A program made the translations under genes and the position numbers. Below are positions 23,602 to 32,459 of a stretch of 64,000 nt of DNA, piece after piece. A model generated the notes under the pieces. That model searched no databases, was not told where the DNA came from, and was given only the letters and a program-made list of their open reading frames with translations. Within the stretch, counting starts at the first letter, position 1. The number at the start of each line of letters is the position of its first letter. The stretch comes from Roseobacter sinensis (lineage in GTDB: Bacteria > Pseudomonadota > Alphaproteobacteria > Rhodobacterales > Rhodobacteraceae): contig NZ_JALIEB010000003.1 in NCBI RefSeq assembly GCF_025755255.1, positions 186,001-250,000 of the forward strand, read 5' to 3'.

Positions 23602-26375
23602 GTGGCACCGCCCGCGGTCAGGGCTGCGTCGATATAGGCCGCAGATGCGGCGTAATCCGCTGCGAGTTTGCTTTCGAGATCCGACATCCGCTCCTCCCCC
23701 AGCGTACGCAGCAGGAAGGCGTGGCCGGATGGGCCCAGGGCCTCCGCGTCCAGTGGCCGGTCCGACAGCAGCTGCACCGCCTGATGTAGACGCGAGTAGA
23801 ACGCGTGAAACTCGGTGAGGGCCATGCCCGATGCGTCATTAAGGAGCCCGGCTGCGACAGCGGCGCGCAGGCCGGCCTCGGTCTGGCCGCTGGTGTCGCC
23901 CTGCAACAGCGCACCAGCCTGCGCCAGCAGCTCGATTTCCTGCAGCCGTCCCGGCCCGCGCTTGGCATCCCAAAGCCCGGTCGGGATCTTCGCCGCCCGA
24001 ATGCGATCGCGCATGTCACGCACCTCGGCAAGCACTTTCTCCTGCGCGCGGGGCTGGCGCAAAAGATCCTGCCGGAACGCCTCGACATCCGCGGCAAGAT
24101 CGGCAGGCCCCGCCACAACAGAGGCGCGGGTCAGCGCGAGGTGCTCCCACACCCAGGCCTGGTCTGCCTGATAGCTCTGGAACGCGGGCCAGCTCGTCGC
24201 GACAGGGCCCTGATTGCCGGAGGGTCGCAAGCGCATGTCGACTTCATAGAGCCGGCCCTGCGCCATCGGGGCCGTCAGCGCGGTGATCAGGGCCTGCGTC
24301 AGCCGCGCATAGTAGAGCCGGCTCGAGAGCGGCTTTGCGCCCTGCGAGGCCTCTTCGCCCTGCGGATCGTAGATCACGATGAGATCGAGGTCCGAGCCCG
24401 CGTTCAGCCGCCCTGCCCCGAGCGAGCCCATGCCAAGCACCACCGCGCCGCGCCCCGGCGGCGGGCCGTGCCGCGCGGCAAACTGCGCGGTCACGAGCGG
24501 CCAGAGCACCACAAGGACGGCGCGCGCGAGGTCTGCGTATTGTTGCGCGGCGGTCTCCGCCTCGATCAGACCGCGCAGCAGGTGCACACCGACGCGGAAA
24601 TGCCACTCCTTGGCCCATCGCCGGATCGCATCGAGCCGTGTCTCATAATCGGCCTCGGCCTCCAGCCGCGCCTGGAGCAGTTGCGCCAGCCCCTCCTGCC
24701 CCGGCCAGTCGGTGAAGAAGTCGCCGCCGATGACCGCATCGAACACGCCTGCATTGCGCGACAGATACTGGGCCAGTTCGGGGGATGTGCCGGTGATGTC
24801 GATCAGCAGGTCTGTCAGCTGCGGGTTGGCTTCGAGCAGCGAAAAGAGCTGAACGCCCGCCGGCAGCCCCGACAGGAACCCGTCAAAGGCCAAGAGCGCC
24901 TCCTCGGGCCGCGACGACTGCGCCAGCCGGGCCAGCAGATCGGGGCGCAGCCGCTCGAATATCGCCCGGCTGCGTTCACTGCGCAGGGCCGGGTAGCTCC
25001 GCCAGCGGGTGAGAAGGTCGTGCTCGACATCGGCGGTTGCCGGGCCTGCGGGTTTCGACGGGGCGAAAAACTGCTCCATCGTGTCATGCACCGTCTGCAG
25101 CCGCTCGGTCAGCTCGGCTTCGAGCGCGCTGCGGTCGCGATCCATCAGACAGGCCAGCCGGTCAAAGCCCTCCGGACTGCGCGGAAGGCTGTGGGTCTGG
25201 GCGTCGTTAACCATCTGCAAGCGGTGCTCGACCGTTCGGTGTGCCACGTAGTGCTCGGCCAGCATGTCCGCGGTCTCGTCCGGAACCCAGCCCTTGGCGG
25301 CCAGCGCGCGCAGCCCGTCCACCGTGCCGCGCACCCGCAAATCCGGGTCGCGCCCGCCTGCGATCAGCTGCCGCGTCTGCGTGAAGAACTCGATCTCGCG
25401 GATGCCGCCGCGGCCCAGCTTCATATTGTGCCCCGGCAGGGTGATCGGCCCGCCCAAGCCCTTGTGCTCGCGGATCGCAAGCCGCATGTCATGGGCGTCC
25501 TGAATGGCCGCGAAATCGAGGTGGCGGCGCCAGACGAAGGGCGACAGATCGTCGAGAAACCGTTGTCCGGCCACCCCGTCCCCCGCCGCGAGCCGCGCCT
25601 TGATGTAGGCCGCGCGCTCCCATGTCCGGCCGAGGCTTTCATAGTAGCGCTCGGCCGCCTCCATCGCGATGCAGACCGGTGTGACCGCGGGATCGGGCCG
25701 CAGCCGCAGATCCGTGCGAAAGACATAGCCCTCGGGCGTGATCTCGCTGAGCATCGCCGTCATCGCGCGGGTTGCCCGCACGAAGCTGGACCGGGCCTCG
25801 TAGAAGTCGTCGGGATCGAAGCGTGTCTCGTCGAAGAGGCAGATCAGATCGATGTCGGAGGAATAGTTGAGCTCGCCCGCGCCCATCTTGCCCATGGCGA
25901 AGACGCACATGCCGGCGGCGTCCTCGAGGTCGTCTTCGGTGGCGCCGGGCAGCTTGCGGCGCCGGATCTGCACGGCGAGGGCCGCGCGCAGCGCGGATTG
26001 GCAGGCGGCATCGGCAAAGGCGGTCAGCGTGCCGGTTACCTGCCCCAACGGCCAGGCGCCTCCGAGGTCGGCCAGCGCGGTCATCACCGCCACCCGGCGC
26101 TTGGTCTGGCGCAAGCCGCGCGGCAGATCCTCATCAGGCAAATCGCGCAGCGCTGCAATCTGGTCGGCAAGCGCCGCGTCCGGACGGGTCAAGGCCTCCA
26201 TCAGCCATTCCGCCTCCCTTTGCACAAGCGACAAGAGGTACGGGCTCGATCCCGCGGCCCCGTGCACAAGAGCGCGCAACTCGGGGGTAAGGCCGGGCAG
26301 CGCAGCGACGCCTTCCGCGCCCCGTTCAGGGTCGAAGGCACGCGGGCAGCGTGTCATTTCGGCGGCCAGACTCAT
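23598..26375 (-). CDS. glnE: glutamine synthetase adenylyltransferase/deadenylase
   Basis: The 925-residue protein has the two GlnE nucleotidyltransferase halves. The N-terminal adenylyl-removing domain has GMGKMGAGELNYSSDIDLIC and the C-terminal adenylylating domain has LGMGSLGAGRLNAGSDLDLI. Both keep the DxD metal-binding aspartates. It adds AMP to, or removes it from, glutamine synthetase according to the state of PII, setting nitrogen assimilation. The length is close to the usual 930-990. No good ribosome binding site precedes the ATG at 26375, and an internal ATG six codons on is possible. Confidence 0.94.
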   Translation of the reverse strand: MSLAAEMTRCPRAFDPERGAEGVAALPGLTPELRALVHGAAGSSPYLLSLVQREAEWLMEALTRPDAALADQIAALRDLPDEDLPRGLRQTKRRVAVMTALADLGGAWPLGQVTGTLTAFADAACQSALRAALAVQIRRRKLPGATEDDLEDAAGMCVFAMGKMGAGELNYSSDIDLICLFDETRFDPDDFYEARSSFVRATRAMTAMLSEITPEGYVFRTDLRLRPDPAVTPVCIAMEAAERYYESLGRTWERAAYIKARLAAGDGVAGQRFLDDLSPFVWRRHLDFAAIQDAHDMRLAIREHKGLGGPITLPGHNMKLGRGGIREIEFFTQTRQLIAGGRDPDLRVRGTVDGLRALAAKGWVPDETADMLAEHYVAHRTVEHRLQMVNDAQTHSLPRSPEGFDRLACLMDRDRSALEAELTERLQTVHDTMEQFFAPSKPAGPATADVEHDLLTRWRSYPALRSERSRAIFERLRPDLLARLAQSSRPEEALLAFDGFLSGLPAGVQLFSLLEANPQLTDLLIDITGTSPELAQYLSRNAGVFDAVIGGDFFTDWPGQEGLAQLLQARLEAEADYETRLDAIRRWAKEWHFRVGVHLLRGLIEAETAAQQYADLARAVLVVLWPLVTAQFAARHGPPPGRGAVVLGMGSLGAGRLNAGSDLDLIVIYDPQGEEASQGAKPLSSRLYYARLTQALITALTAPMAQGRLYEVDMRLRPSGNQGPVATSWPAFQSYQADQAWVWEHLALTRASVVAGPADLAADVEAFRQDLLRQPRAQEKVLAEVRDMRDRIRAAKIPTGLWDAKRGPGRLQEIELLAQAGALLQGDTSGQTEAGLRAAVAAGLLNDASGMALTEFHAFYSRLHQAVQLLSDRPLDAEALGPSGHAFLLRTLGEERMSDLESKLAADYAASAAYIDAALTAGGAT

Positions 26376-26525
26376 GACGCAGGCTTAGCCAGAGATGCGG
26401 GCGGGGTCAAAGCTTCGATGGGGTCCACCAGAGCATCGGTACGGGGTTTCGTCGCTCCGGACAACGGGAAGCACAGGCAAAAAGACCGTAGCCAAATACC
26501 TGTTTTCAAACCGTTTCTCTAAAAA

Positions 26526-26544
26526 ATGTAAAAAACATTCACAT
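26526..26544. promoter_or_regulatory. upstream 19-bp palindrome (copy 1)
   Basis: ATGTAAA-AAACA-TTCACAT: 7-base arms with one mismatch around a 5-base spacer. It lies just before the candidate -35 and matches copy 2 at 17 of 19 positions. Confidence 0.6.
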
Positions 26545-26550
26545 CGCCCC

Positions 26551-26580
26551 TTGCAAGAGCGGCGCCATGTGCCAATCTTA
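26551..26580 (+). promoter_or_regulatory. candidate promoter of the DUF2852 gene
   Basis: TTGCAA (26551-26556) and AATCTT/ATCTTA (26574-26580) are 17-18 bases apart. The two palindromes lie immediately upstream and downstream of this promoter. Confidence 0.45.
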
Positions 26581-26583
26581 ACA

Positions 26584-26602
26584 ATGTGAAAGACATTCAC
26601 AT
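26584..26602. promoter_or_regulatory. downstream 19-bp palindrome (copy 2)
   Basis: ATGTGAA-AGACA-TTCACAT: perfect 7-base arms around a 5-base spacer. Its centre is 58 bases from that of copy 1. It would lie at or just after the transcription start. It resembles a CRP site but has a 7-base instead of 6-base gap between TGTGA and TCACA. Confidence 0.65.
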
Positions 26603-26649
26603 CCCGGCAAATCCGAGGATCCCACACACGCAAACAGAAAGGCACGTCA

Positions 26650-27066
26650 ATGACCACCGCCACTCAAGTCACTCCCCTGCCCAGCCAGCCCGGTTGGTTC
26701 ACCCGCGCCGAGACCTGGCTTGATTCCAAAGGCAAGGGCGCGTGGATCGCGGCCATGGTCTTGGGTTTCGTCTTCTTCTGGCCCGTGGGGCTCGCCCTTC
26801 TCTTCTACATGATCTGGAGCAAACGCATGTTCACATCCTGCAGCCGTAAGACCACTTCGATGCGCCATGGCATGCGCGCCATGCGGCCCAGCGGCAACTC
26901 GGCCTTCGATGCCTACAAGGCCGACACCCTGCGCCGGTTGGAAGACGAGCAGCAGCAGTTCGAGGCCTTCCTGGAGCGCCTGCGCGAAGCGAAGGACAAG
27001 GCGGAGTTCGATCAGTTCATGAACGACCGCGCCCAGAAGAACGGCGACACCACCGCCGAAGCCTGA
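26650..27066 (+). CDS. DUF2852 domain protein
   Basis: The 138-residue protein has one clear membrane segment (AAMVLGFVFFWPVGLALLFYM), a short basic cytoplasmic stretch and a C-terminal coiled coil (LRRLEDEQQQFEAFLERLRE). This matches, from memory, DUF2852 of alphaproteobacteria; function unknown. AAAGG precedes the ATG by about 9 bases. The gene is preceded by a promoter bracketed by two copies of a palindrome and is followed by an RDD protein gene, so a regulated envelope or stress role is plausible but unproven. Confidence 0.78.
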   Translation: MTTATQVTPLPSQPGWFTRAETWLDSKGKGAWIAAMVLGFVFFWPVGLALLFYMIWSKRMFTSCSRKTTSMRHGMRAMRPSGNSAFDAYKADTLRRLEDEQQQFEAFLERLREAKDKAEFDQFMNDRAQKNGDTTAEA

Positions 27067-27131
27067 TCAAGGAGCGTGCCGGGGCGACCCGGCACAGCCT
27101 GTTTCAAAGAACCAGACCCAAGGCAGATGCG

Positions 27132-27569
27132 ATGGCCCCCCCCGATCCTCAGGCACAGCCCGACTTCTACAAGGATGTTCCGCTCAAGCGCCTGTTGGCC
27201 TGGGCGGTCGATGCAACGGTGACGGCGCTGGCCTGCCTGATCATCCTGCCTTTCACCTTCTTCACGGGGCTTTTCTTCTTTCCCCTTCTGTTTCTGGTCG
27301 TTGGCTTCCTCTACCGGATGGTCACTCTGGCCAACGGATCGGCCACCTGGGGCATGCGGCTCTTCGCGATCGAGCTGCGCCGCCCGGATGGGACGCGGCT
27401 TGATGCCGGAACGGCCTTTGCGCATACGCTTGGATATTCGGTCAGCTGTGCGATAGCGCCACTTCAGTTGATTTCCATCGTCATGATGGCCACGACCGAA
27501 CGCGGTCAAGGTCTCACCGATCACGTCTTGGGAACAGTGATGGTCAATCGCCGGGCCGAAGCGGCCTGA
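27132..27569 (+). CDS. RDD family membrane protein
   Basis: The 145-residue protein has the RDD signature: an N-terminal Arg ([12 protein letters not shown]), hydrophobic segments [20 protein letters not shown] and a third later, and [22 protein letters not shown] proteins are small inner membrane proteins, some of which transport ions or solutes; most are uncharacterised. The gene is 65 bases after the DUF2852 gene and probably in the same operon, with the Bpt gene beyond. Confidence 0.85.
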   Translation: MAPPDPQAQPDFYKDVPLKRLLAWAVDATVTALACLIILPFTFFTGLFFFPLLFLVVGFLYRMVTLANGSATWGMRLFAIELRRPDGTRLDAGTAFAHTLGYSVSCAIAPLQLISIVMMATTERGQGLTDHVLGTVMVNRRAEAA

Positions 27570-27636
27570 TCGGCAAACTTCGGCTTGGCGGCTGGCGCGG
27601 GTCTTGTTATCTTCCGGTTGTAAAAGCTGGAATCCC

Positions 27637-28455
27637 ATGCGCCACACGTTGCCAATCGCCCCGCAGTTTTATGTAACTGCCCCGCAGCCCTGTCCGTATC
27701 TGGACGGGCGGATGGAGCGTAAGCTGTTCACGGCACTGCAGGGCGAAAACGCGGACAAGCTCAACGACAGCCTGTCGCAACAGGGGTTTCGGCGCTCGCA
27801 GAACGTGCTCTACCGCCCTTCCTGCGCGGAGTGCTCCGCCTGTCTGAGCGCGCGTATCGATATCGCGGCCTTCAAGCCCTCGCGCAGCCAGCGCCGCACC
27901 GCCAACCGCAACACGGACCTCAAGCGCCGGGCCACCTCGCCCTGGGCCTCCGAAGAACAGTACGAGCTCTTCCGCAGCTATCTCGACAGCCGCCATGCCG
28001 AGGGGGGCATGGCTGATATGGACGTGTTCGAGTTCGCCGCGATGATCGAGGAAACCCCGATCCGCAGCCGTGTGGTGGAATACACGGACAAGGAGACAGG
28101 TGCGCTCATCGGCGTGAGCCTGACGGATGTGCTCGCCGATGGCCTGAGCATGGTCTATTCCTTCTACGCCCCGGACGAGCAGAAGCGGTCCTTGGGCACT
28201 TACATGATCCTTGACCACATCGACATCGCGAAAGAAGCCGGGCTGCCCTACGTCTATCTTGGCTACTGGGTGCCGGGCAGTCAGAAAATGGGCTACAAGT
28301 CCAAGTTCTCCGGACTCGAGGTCTATGTGGGCGGCAGCTGGCAGAAGATGACCGACCCCAGCGCCTTCTCGGCGGATATGCATCCGCTGTCGACCGATCC
28401 GATTGCAGAGCAGGTCGCCAACATCCACCTGCCCGACACCCGCCCGACGCGGTAG
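27637..28455 (+). CDS. bpt: aspartate/glutamate leucyltransferase (Bpt, ATE1-like)
   Basis: The 272-residue protein has the N-terminal CPYL motif of the arginyl/leucyl-transferase family ([20 protein letters not shown]) and the Cys-rich [15 protein letters not shown]. The C-terminal half ([38 protein letters not shown]) is a GNAT-like transferase core. Bpt joins leucine from Leu-tRNA to N-terminal Asp or Glu, marking proteins for ClpS/ClpAP. I use the ATG at 27637, where homology starts, rather than the upstream in-frame start at 27604. Confidence 0.92.
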   Translation: MRHTLPIAPQFYVTAPQPCPYLDGRMERKLFTALQGENADKLNDSLSQQGFRRSQNVLYRPSCAECSACLSARIDIAAFKPSRSQRRTANRNTDLKRRATSPWASEEQYELFRSYLDSRHAEGGMADMDVFEFAAMIEETPIRSRVVEYTDKETGALIGVSLTDVLADGLSMVYSFYAPDEQKRSLGTYMILDHIDIAKEAGLPYVYLGYWVPGSQKMGYKSKFSGLEVYVGGSWQKMTDPSAFSADMHPLSTDPIAEQVANIHLPDTRPTR

Positions 28456-28592
28456 CAGCATCGGTCAGCGCTCGGCGCCTCACCTTTCATTTTCCTGTCG
28501 TGAACATCTGTTTTCTGTGGCGAATGGCGGGCCACTACACTTTATTGGTGTATGTGCGTTAACGCTCACATCAAGACGGGAGAGGACATCTG

Positions 28593-29993
28593 ATGAAATT
28601 GACCTTACTGACGACAACCGTCGTCGCCACGGCCGCGGCAACCTCGCTGGCAGCGCAGAACAGGATCGACGGCCAATCGCCGGACGCACCGGAGCTGGCC
28701 GCCTATGGCGCTCTGCCCGTCGGGGTGCGGCAACTGGACTTCGTGAACCCCGATCAGATCGACATCCTCTCCATCGACCCGGCGGGCGACCCGCCCGCGG
28801 ACTTGCCAAGGTACGACCGCCCGCTGACGGTCGAGATGTGGTACCCGGCCGCTGAGGGCGCGAGCGGCGAGACCTCGCTCAACGCCTATCTGCGGGATGG
28901 CACGACCGAGGTCACCCTGGAAGGCCGCGCAGTGCGCGACGCAGCTCCGGCGGCAAGCGGCGAGCCCTTCCCGCTGCTGATGCTCAGCCACGGCTATCCC
29001 GGCAATCGCTTCCTGATGTCGCATCTGGCGGAGAACCTCGCCTCGAAGGGATATGTCGTCGCCTCGATCGACCACACCGACTCCACCTATCGGGACCAGT
29101 CCGCCTTTGGCTCGACACTGGTCAACCGACCGCTCGATCAGTTGTTCGTGCTCGAACAGATGGCGCAGCTGAACACCGACGGCGGCTCGGAGTTTGCGGG
29201 GCTGATCGACGCCGACAACACCGGGCTCATCGGCTACTCCATGGGCGGCTATGGCGCCATCGTGACCGCCGGCGGTGGTGTCACGGAAACCTCTGTCGGC
29301 TATCCGTGGGGCGGGCCGCAGGGCACGCTGGGCATCCATCAGGCGGGCAGCGAGACCCATGAGGCGCTGCCGGATCCCCGCATCAAGACCGCCGTCGCGA
29401 TCGGGCCCTGGGGTATGAACACCGGGTTCTGGGATGCCGAGGGGCTGGCCGGGATCGAAATCCCGATGCTGTTCATCGCCGGATCGGAAGATGCCACCTC
29501 GCTCTATGAAGAGGGGATCCGCGCGATCTGGGAGGGGGCGAGCAGCGTCGACCGCGCGCTTCTCACCTTCGACGGGGGCGGTCACAACACCGTGGCGCCG
29601 ATCCCGGCCCCGGCCGAGAGTTTCTATTTCAACGACCGGCTCGGGTTCAACGTGTCCGAGCACTACACCGACTCGGTCTGGGATACGGTCTTCATGAACA
29701 ACGTGGGCCAGCATTTCCTCACCGCCTGGATGGATCTGGAACTGAAGGGCGAGACGGAGAAAGCCGCCTATCTGGATCTTCTCGACATCGGCAGCGAGGG
29801 GCTGTGGTCGGTCAACGCGGATGGCAGCTTGCGCGATGACCACACCTATTGGAAAGGCTTCGCTGAAGGCACCGCCGATGGCCTGCGCTACGAGGTCCTC
29901 GAGGCAACGCCCCCGGCCGTGCCGCTCCCGGCCTCGGCCTGGCTGCTCATCTTTGCGCTTGGCGGGCTTGGGGTGATGCGCCGCGCCCGCTGA
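28593..29993 (+). CDS. secreted alpha/beta hydrolase with VPLPA-CTERM anchor
   Basis: The 466-residue protein has a Sec signal peptide (MKLTLLTTTVVATAAATSLA). An alpha/beta-hydrolase domain follows, with HGYPGNRF (oxyanion region) and the nucleophile elbow GYSMGG (S216); DGGGHNT is likely to hold the catalytic histidine. The last 24 residues (VPLPASAWLLIFALGG, then GVMRRAR) form a VPLPA-CTERM sorting signal: motif, membrane helix, basic tail. It is probably cut by an exosortase and displayed on or released from the cell surface. The fold resembles dienelactone hydrolases and PAF-acetylhydrolases. GGGAGAGG precedes the ATG. Confidence 0.85.
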   Translation: MKLTLLTTTVVATAAATSLAAQNRIDGQSPDAPELAAYGALPVGVRQLDFVNPDQIDILSIDPAGDPPADLPRYDRPLTVEMWYPAAEGASGETSLNAYLRDGTTEVTLEGRAVRDAAPAASGEPFPLLMLSHGYPGNRFLMSHLAENLASKGYVVASIDHTDSTYRDQSAFGSTLVNRPLDQLFVLEQMAQLNTDGGSEFAGLIDADNTGLIGYSMGGYGAIVTAGGGVTETSVGYPWGGPQGTLGIHQAGSETHEALPDPRIKTAVAIGPWGMNTGFWDAEGLAGIEIPMLFIAGSEDATSLYEEGIRAIWEGASSVDRALLTFDGGGHNTVAPIPAPAESFYFNDRLGFNVSEHYTDSVWDTVFMNNVGQHFLTAWMDLELKGETEKAAYLDLLDIGSEGLWSVNADGSLRDDHTYWKGFAEGTADGLRYEVLEATPPAVPLPASAWLLIFALGGLGVMRRAR

Positions 29994-30011
29994 GCCATTC
30001 CGGAACCGATC

Positions 30012-30045
30012 ACAGAAAAAGGGGCCACGCGGCCCCTTTTTCTGT
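30012..30045. terminator. bidirectional rho-independent terminator
   Basis: Perfect 15-bp arms (ACAGAAAAAGGGGCC / GGCCCCTTTTTCTGT) around the loop ACGC, with A5/T5 tracts on each side of the G/C core. It sits between the convergent hydrolase and TRAP genes and can stop transcription both ways. Confidence 0.95.
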
Positions 30046-30063
30046 TCGTTGATCAGACCGCCG

Positions 30064-32418
30064 TCAGTTCGGGATCAGATCCGGAACCAGGGTCACGATG
30101 CCCGGGAAGGTCCAGAGCAACGCCAGACCGGCCACCTGGATCAGCACGAAGGGGATGATCCCGCGATAGATATGCCCCGTGGTCACCTCCTTCGGCGCGA
30201 CCCCTCGGAGATAGAAGAGCGCAAAGCCGAAGGGCGGCGTCAGGAACGACGTCTGAAGGTTGACCGCGATCATGATCGTCACCCACTTGGGGTCGAAGCT
30301 GCCGCCATAGATCACCGGCCCGACGATGGGGATCACGATGTAGATAATCTCCAGGAAATCAAGCACGAAGCCCAGCACGAAGAGCACGATCATCACGATC
30401 AGAAAGACCTTGAACTCATTGTCGAAGCTCTTGAGGAACTGCTGGATGTAGTGCTCGCCCCCGAAGGAGATCACCACGAGGTTCAGAAGCTGCGAGCCGA
30501 TGAGGATGGTGAAGACCATGCTGGTAACCTTCGCCGTCTCGCGCACGACCGGGCTCAGAACGCCCGAGGTGTAGAGCACCCAGCAGGAGAACAGCAGGCC
30601 GAAGAGCGCATAGAGGTAGGCGGCATAGGCCACGATGAAGGCGAACCAGCTTTCAAAACCCACGTTGCCGTTGTTGATGCGCAGGTCGAAGTTGATGCCC
30701 ACGAGGATGCAGACGATGATCGCCAGCGTCGCCCAGATGATCACCTTCGGCGTGCGATCCTGATCCTTGAGCTTGCGGTAGGCGGCGAGCATGATCGCGC
30801 CCCCTGCCCCAAGGGCGGCCGCTGGTGTCGGGTTGGTGATGCCGCCGAGGATGGAGCCCAGCACCGCGACAATCAGCACCAGCGGCGGGAAGACCACGCG
30901 GATCAGCTCGTTTTGCGCGCAGATCTTCGTGGCATGCGTCACACCGTACATGAGGGCGGCAAAGGGCAGCGCCATCAGTGCCGCCATCGTGCCCGAGCTT
31001 GTGGCCGGCCCGACCATGATGATGTCGACCAGCAGCATCAGGATGGCTCCCACAGCCCCGATGATCAGCGGCTGCGGCGGCGCGGACGGCGACACGCCGC
31101 GGGCCGTGGTCAGGAACAGCGAGGTGAGCACGATGATGATGCCAATGCCGGTGCCGATGGGGGCAGCATTCGCGATCTTGGCCGCGCGCGCCTCGGCCAG
31201 TTCCTCTTCGGAGAGGGCGCGGGAGGCCTGCACGCCGCCCGCCTCATTGATGGCCGCCTGCTCCGCCACGGCAGCGTCCCAGGCCGCCTGCCCGTGCAGC
31301 TCGATCATCGAGGCCTCGCATTCCGGCCCGACATTGGTGCGCAGCGACGCGCCCTCGCCGATGTCCGAGAACCGCGAGACGGTCGTGGATTGGTCGCCGA
31401 TCACGTTGAGATTGCCCAGCAGTATGGCCCCGACGACAATCGCCAGCGGTGCGCCAAGGAACCAGGTGAAGGCCTCGTTGCGGGTGACCGGCTCGGCGTT
31501 GGTGCTGCCCATTTCGACCGCGGGCGCATTGTCGGGGTTCAGAAGCGCATAGCCGAAGGCATAGAGCGCATAGAGCAGCGCCAGCATGATGCCCGGCAGC
31601 AGGGCCGCCTGGAACAGGGTGCCGACCGAGAGCACCGCGGGCTCGCCAAGGTAGGTCAGCGCGTCGGTACAGCCGGCAACGGTCGCGCGCTGCTCCTGCG
31701 CCGCCGAGTAGAGATCGCCCGCCAGGGTGCCCAGCAGCACGATGACGATGGAGGGCGGGATGATCTGCCCCAAGGTCCCGGACGCGGCAATGACACCGGT
31801 CGAGAGCTCTGACGAATAGCCATTGCGCAACATGGTCGGCAGTGCCAGCAGCCCCATGGTCACCACCGTCGCGCCGACGATACCGGTGGAGGCGGCGAGG
31901 AACGCACCCACAACCACGATGGAAACGGCCAAGCCACCCGGCAGCGGGCCGAAGACGCGCGCCATGGTGGTCAGCAGGTCGTTCGCGATCTTGGAGCGCT
32001 CCAGCGTGATGCCCATGAGCACGAACATCAGCACGGCAAGCAGTGTCTCGATGGACTGTCCCGCGAGGACGCGCTCGTTCATGCGGTTCACCACGAAGGA
32101 GACATTGCGGTCGAGCGCCGTCTCCCAACCTTGTGGAAAGACCGGCAGTTCGACCCGCGGCAAGTCAGGGTATCGGAAGACGGAGATGGTATCGGGCTTC
32201 ACGCCGGAGTTCACCAGATCCCGGTAGACCTGGCTGCCGGTGTCGATGGCCTGGTGGATGAGCAGCCCGGCGCTGTCGAGGGCGGCGATGATCCCGAAGG
32301 AGATCACCCCGGCACCCGCGATGGCGAACGCCACCGGAAAACCCGAGAGGATGCCGCCGAACAGGCAGATGAAAACGATGATCAGGCCAACTTCTACGCC
32401 GTCCAGTCCGAAAAACAT
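30064..32418 (-). CDS. TRAP transporter large permease (DctM), long form
   Basis: The 784-residue integral membrane protein has DctM motifs (AASTGIVGATVVTMGLLALP, GVIAASGTLGQIIPPS, FLTPPFGFALFYLRG). It forms the Na+-dependent transport channel with DctQ. Ordinary DctM is about 430 residues. This one has a soluble segment of about 55 residues after the first helices (about 60-115) and a large central insertion (about 290-530) containing a hydrophilic stretch plus extra helices. Such long forms occur in other proteobacterial TRAP systems. It starts 41 bases after dctQ, with a weak ribosome binding site. Confidence 0.9.
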   Translation of the reverse strand: MFFGLDGVEVGLIIVFICLFGGILSGFPVAFAIAGAGVISFGIIAALDSAGLLIHQAIDTGSQVYRDLVNSGVKPDTISVFRYPDLPRVELPVFPQGWETALDRNVSFVVNRMNERVLAGQSIETLLAVLMFVLMGITLERSKIANDLLTTMARVFGPLPGGLAVSIVVVGAFLAASTGIVGATVVTMGLLALPTMLRNGYSSELSTGVIAASGTLGQIIPPSIVIVLLGTLAGDLYSAAQEQRATVAGCTDALTYLGEPAVLSVGTLFQAALLPGIMLALLYALYAFGYALLNPDNAPAVEMGSTNAEPVTRNEAFTWFLGAPLAIVVGAILLGNLNVIGDQSTTVSRFSDIGEGASLRTNVGPECEASMIELHGQAAWDAAVAEQAAINEAGGVQASRALSEEELAEARAAKIANAAPIGTGIGIIIVLTSLFLTTARGVSPSAPPQPLIIGAVGAILMLLVDIIMVGPATSSGTMAALMALPFAALMYGVTHATKICAQNELIRVVFPPLVLIVAVLGSILGGITNPTPAAALGAGGAIMLAAYRKLKDQDRTPKVIIWATLAIIVCILVGINFDLRINNGNVGFESWFAFIVAYAAYLYALFGLLFSCWVLYTSGVLSPVVRETAKVTSMVFTILIGSQLLNLVVISFGGEHYIQQFLKSFDNEFKVFLIVMIVLFVLGFVLDFLEIIYIVIPIVGPVIYGGSFDPKWVTIMIAVNLQTSFLTPPFGFALFYLRGVAPKEVTTGHIYRGIIPFVLIQVAGLALLWTFPGIVTLVPDLIPN

Positions 32419-32459
32419 GAGTTCAGTCCCTCATTGCGCTGCGTATGTCGCGGCGTCCG

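Noticed and set aside
23805-26522. 905-residue plus-strand frame opposite glnE
   Set aside because: Antisense to the whole glnE gene, with no similarity to any family.
26526-26602. CRP or FNR binding sites at the paired palindromes
   Set aside because: The gap between TGTGA and TCACA is 7 bases rather than 6, and there is no TTGAT/ATCAA. The factor is left unassigned.
30049-31812. 587-residue Asp/His-rich plus-strand frame opposite dctM
   Set aside because: The composition (runs of D, H, R, Q) is the complement of membrane-protein codons; the TRAP permease is certain.
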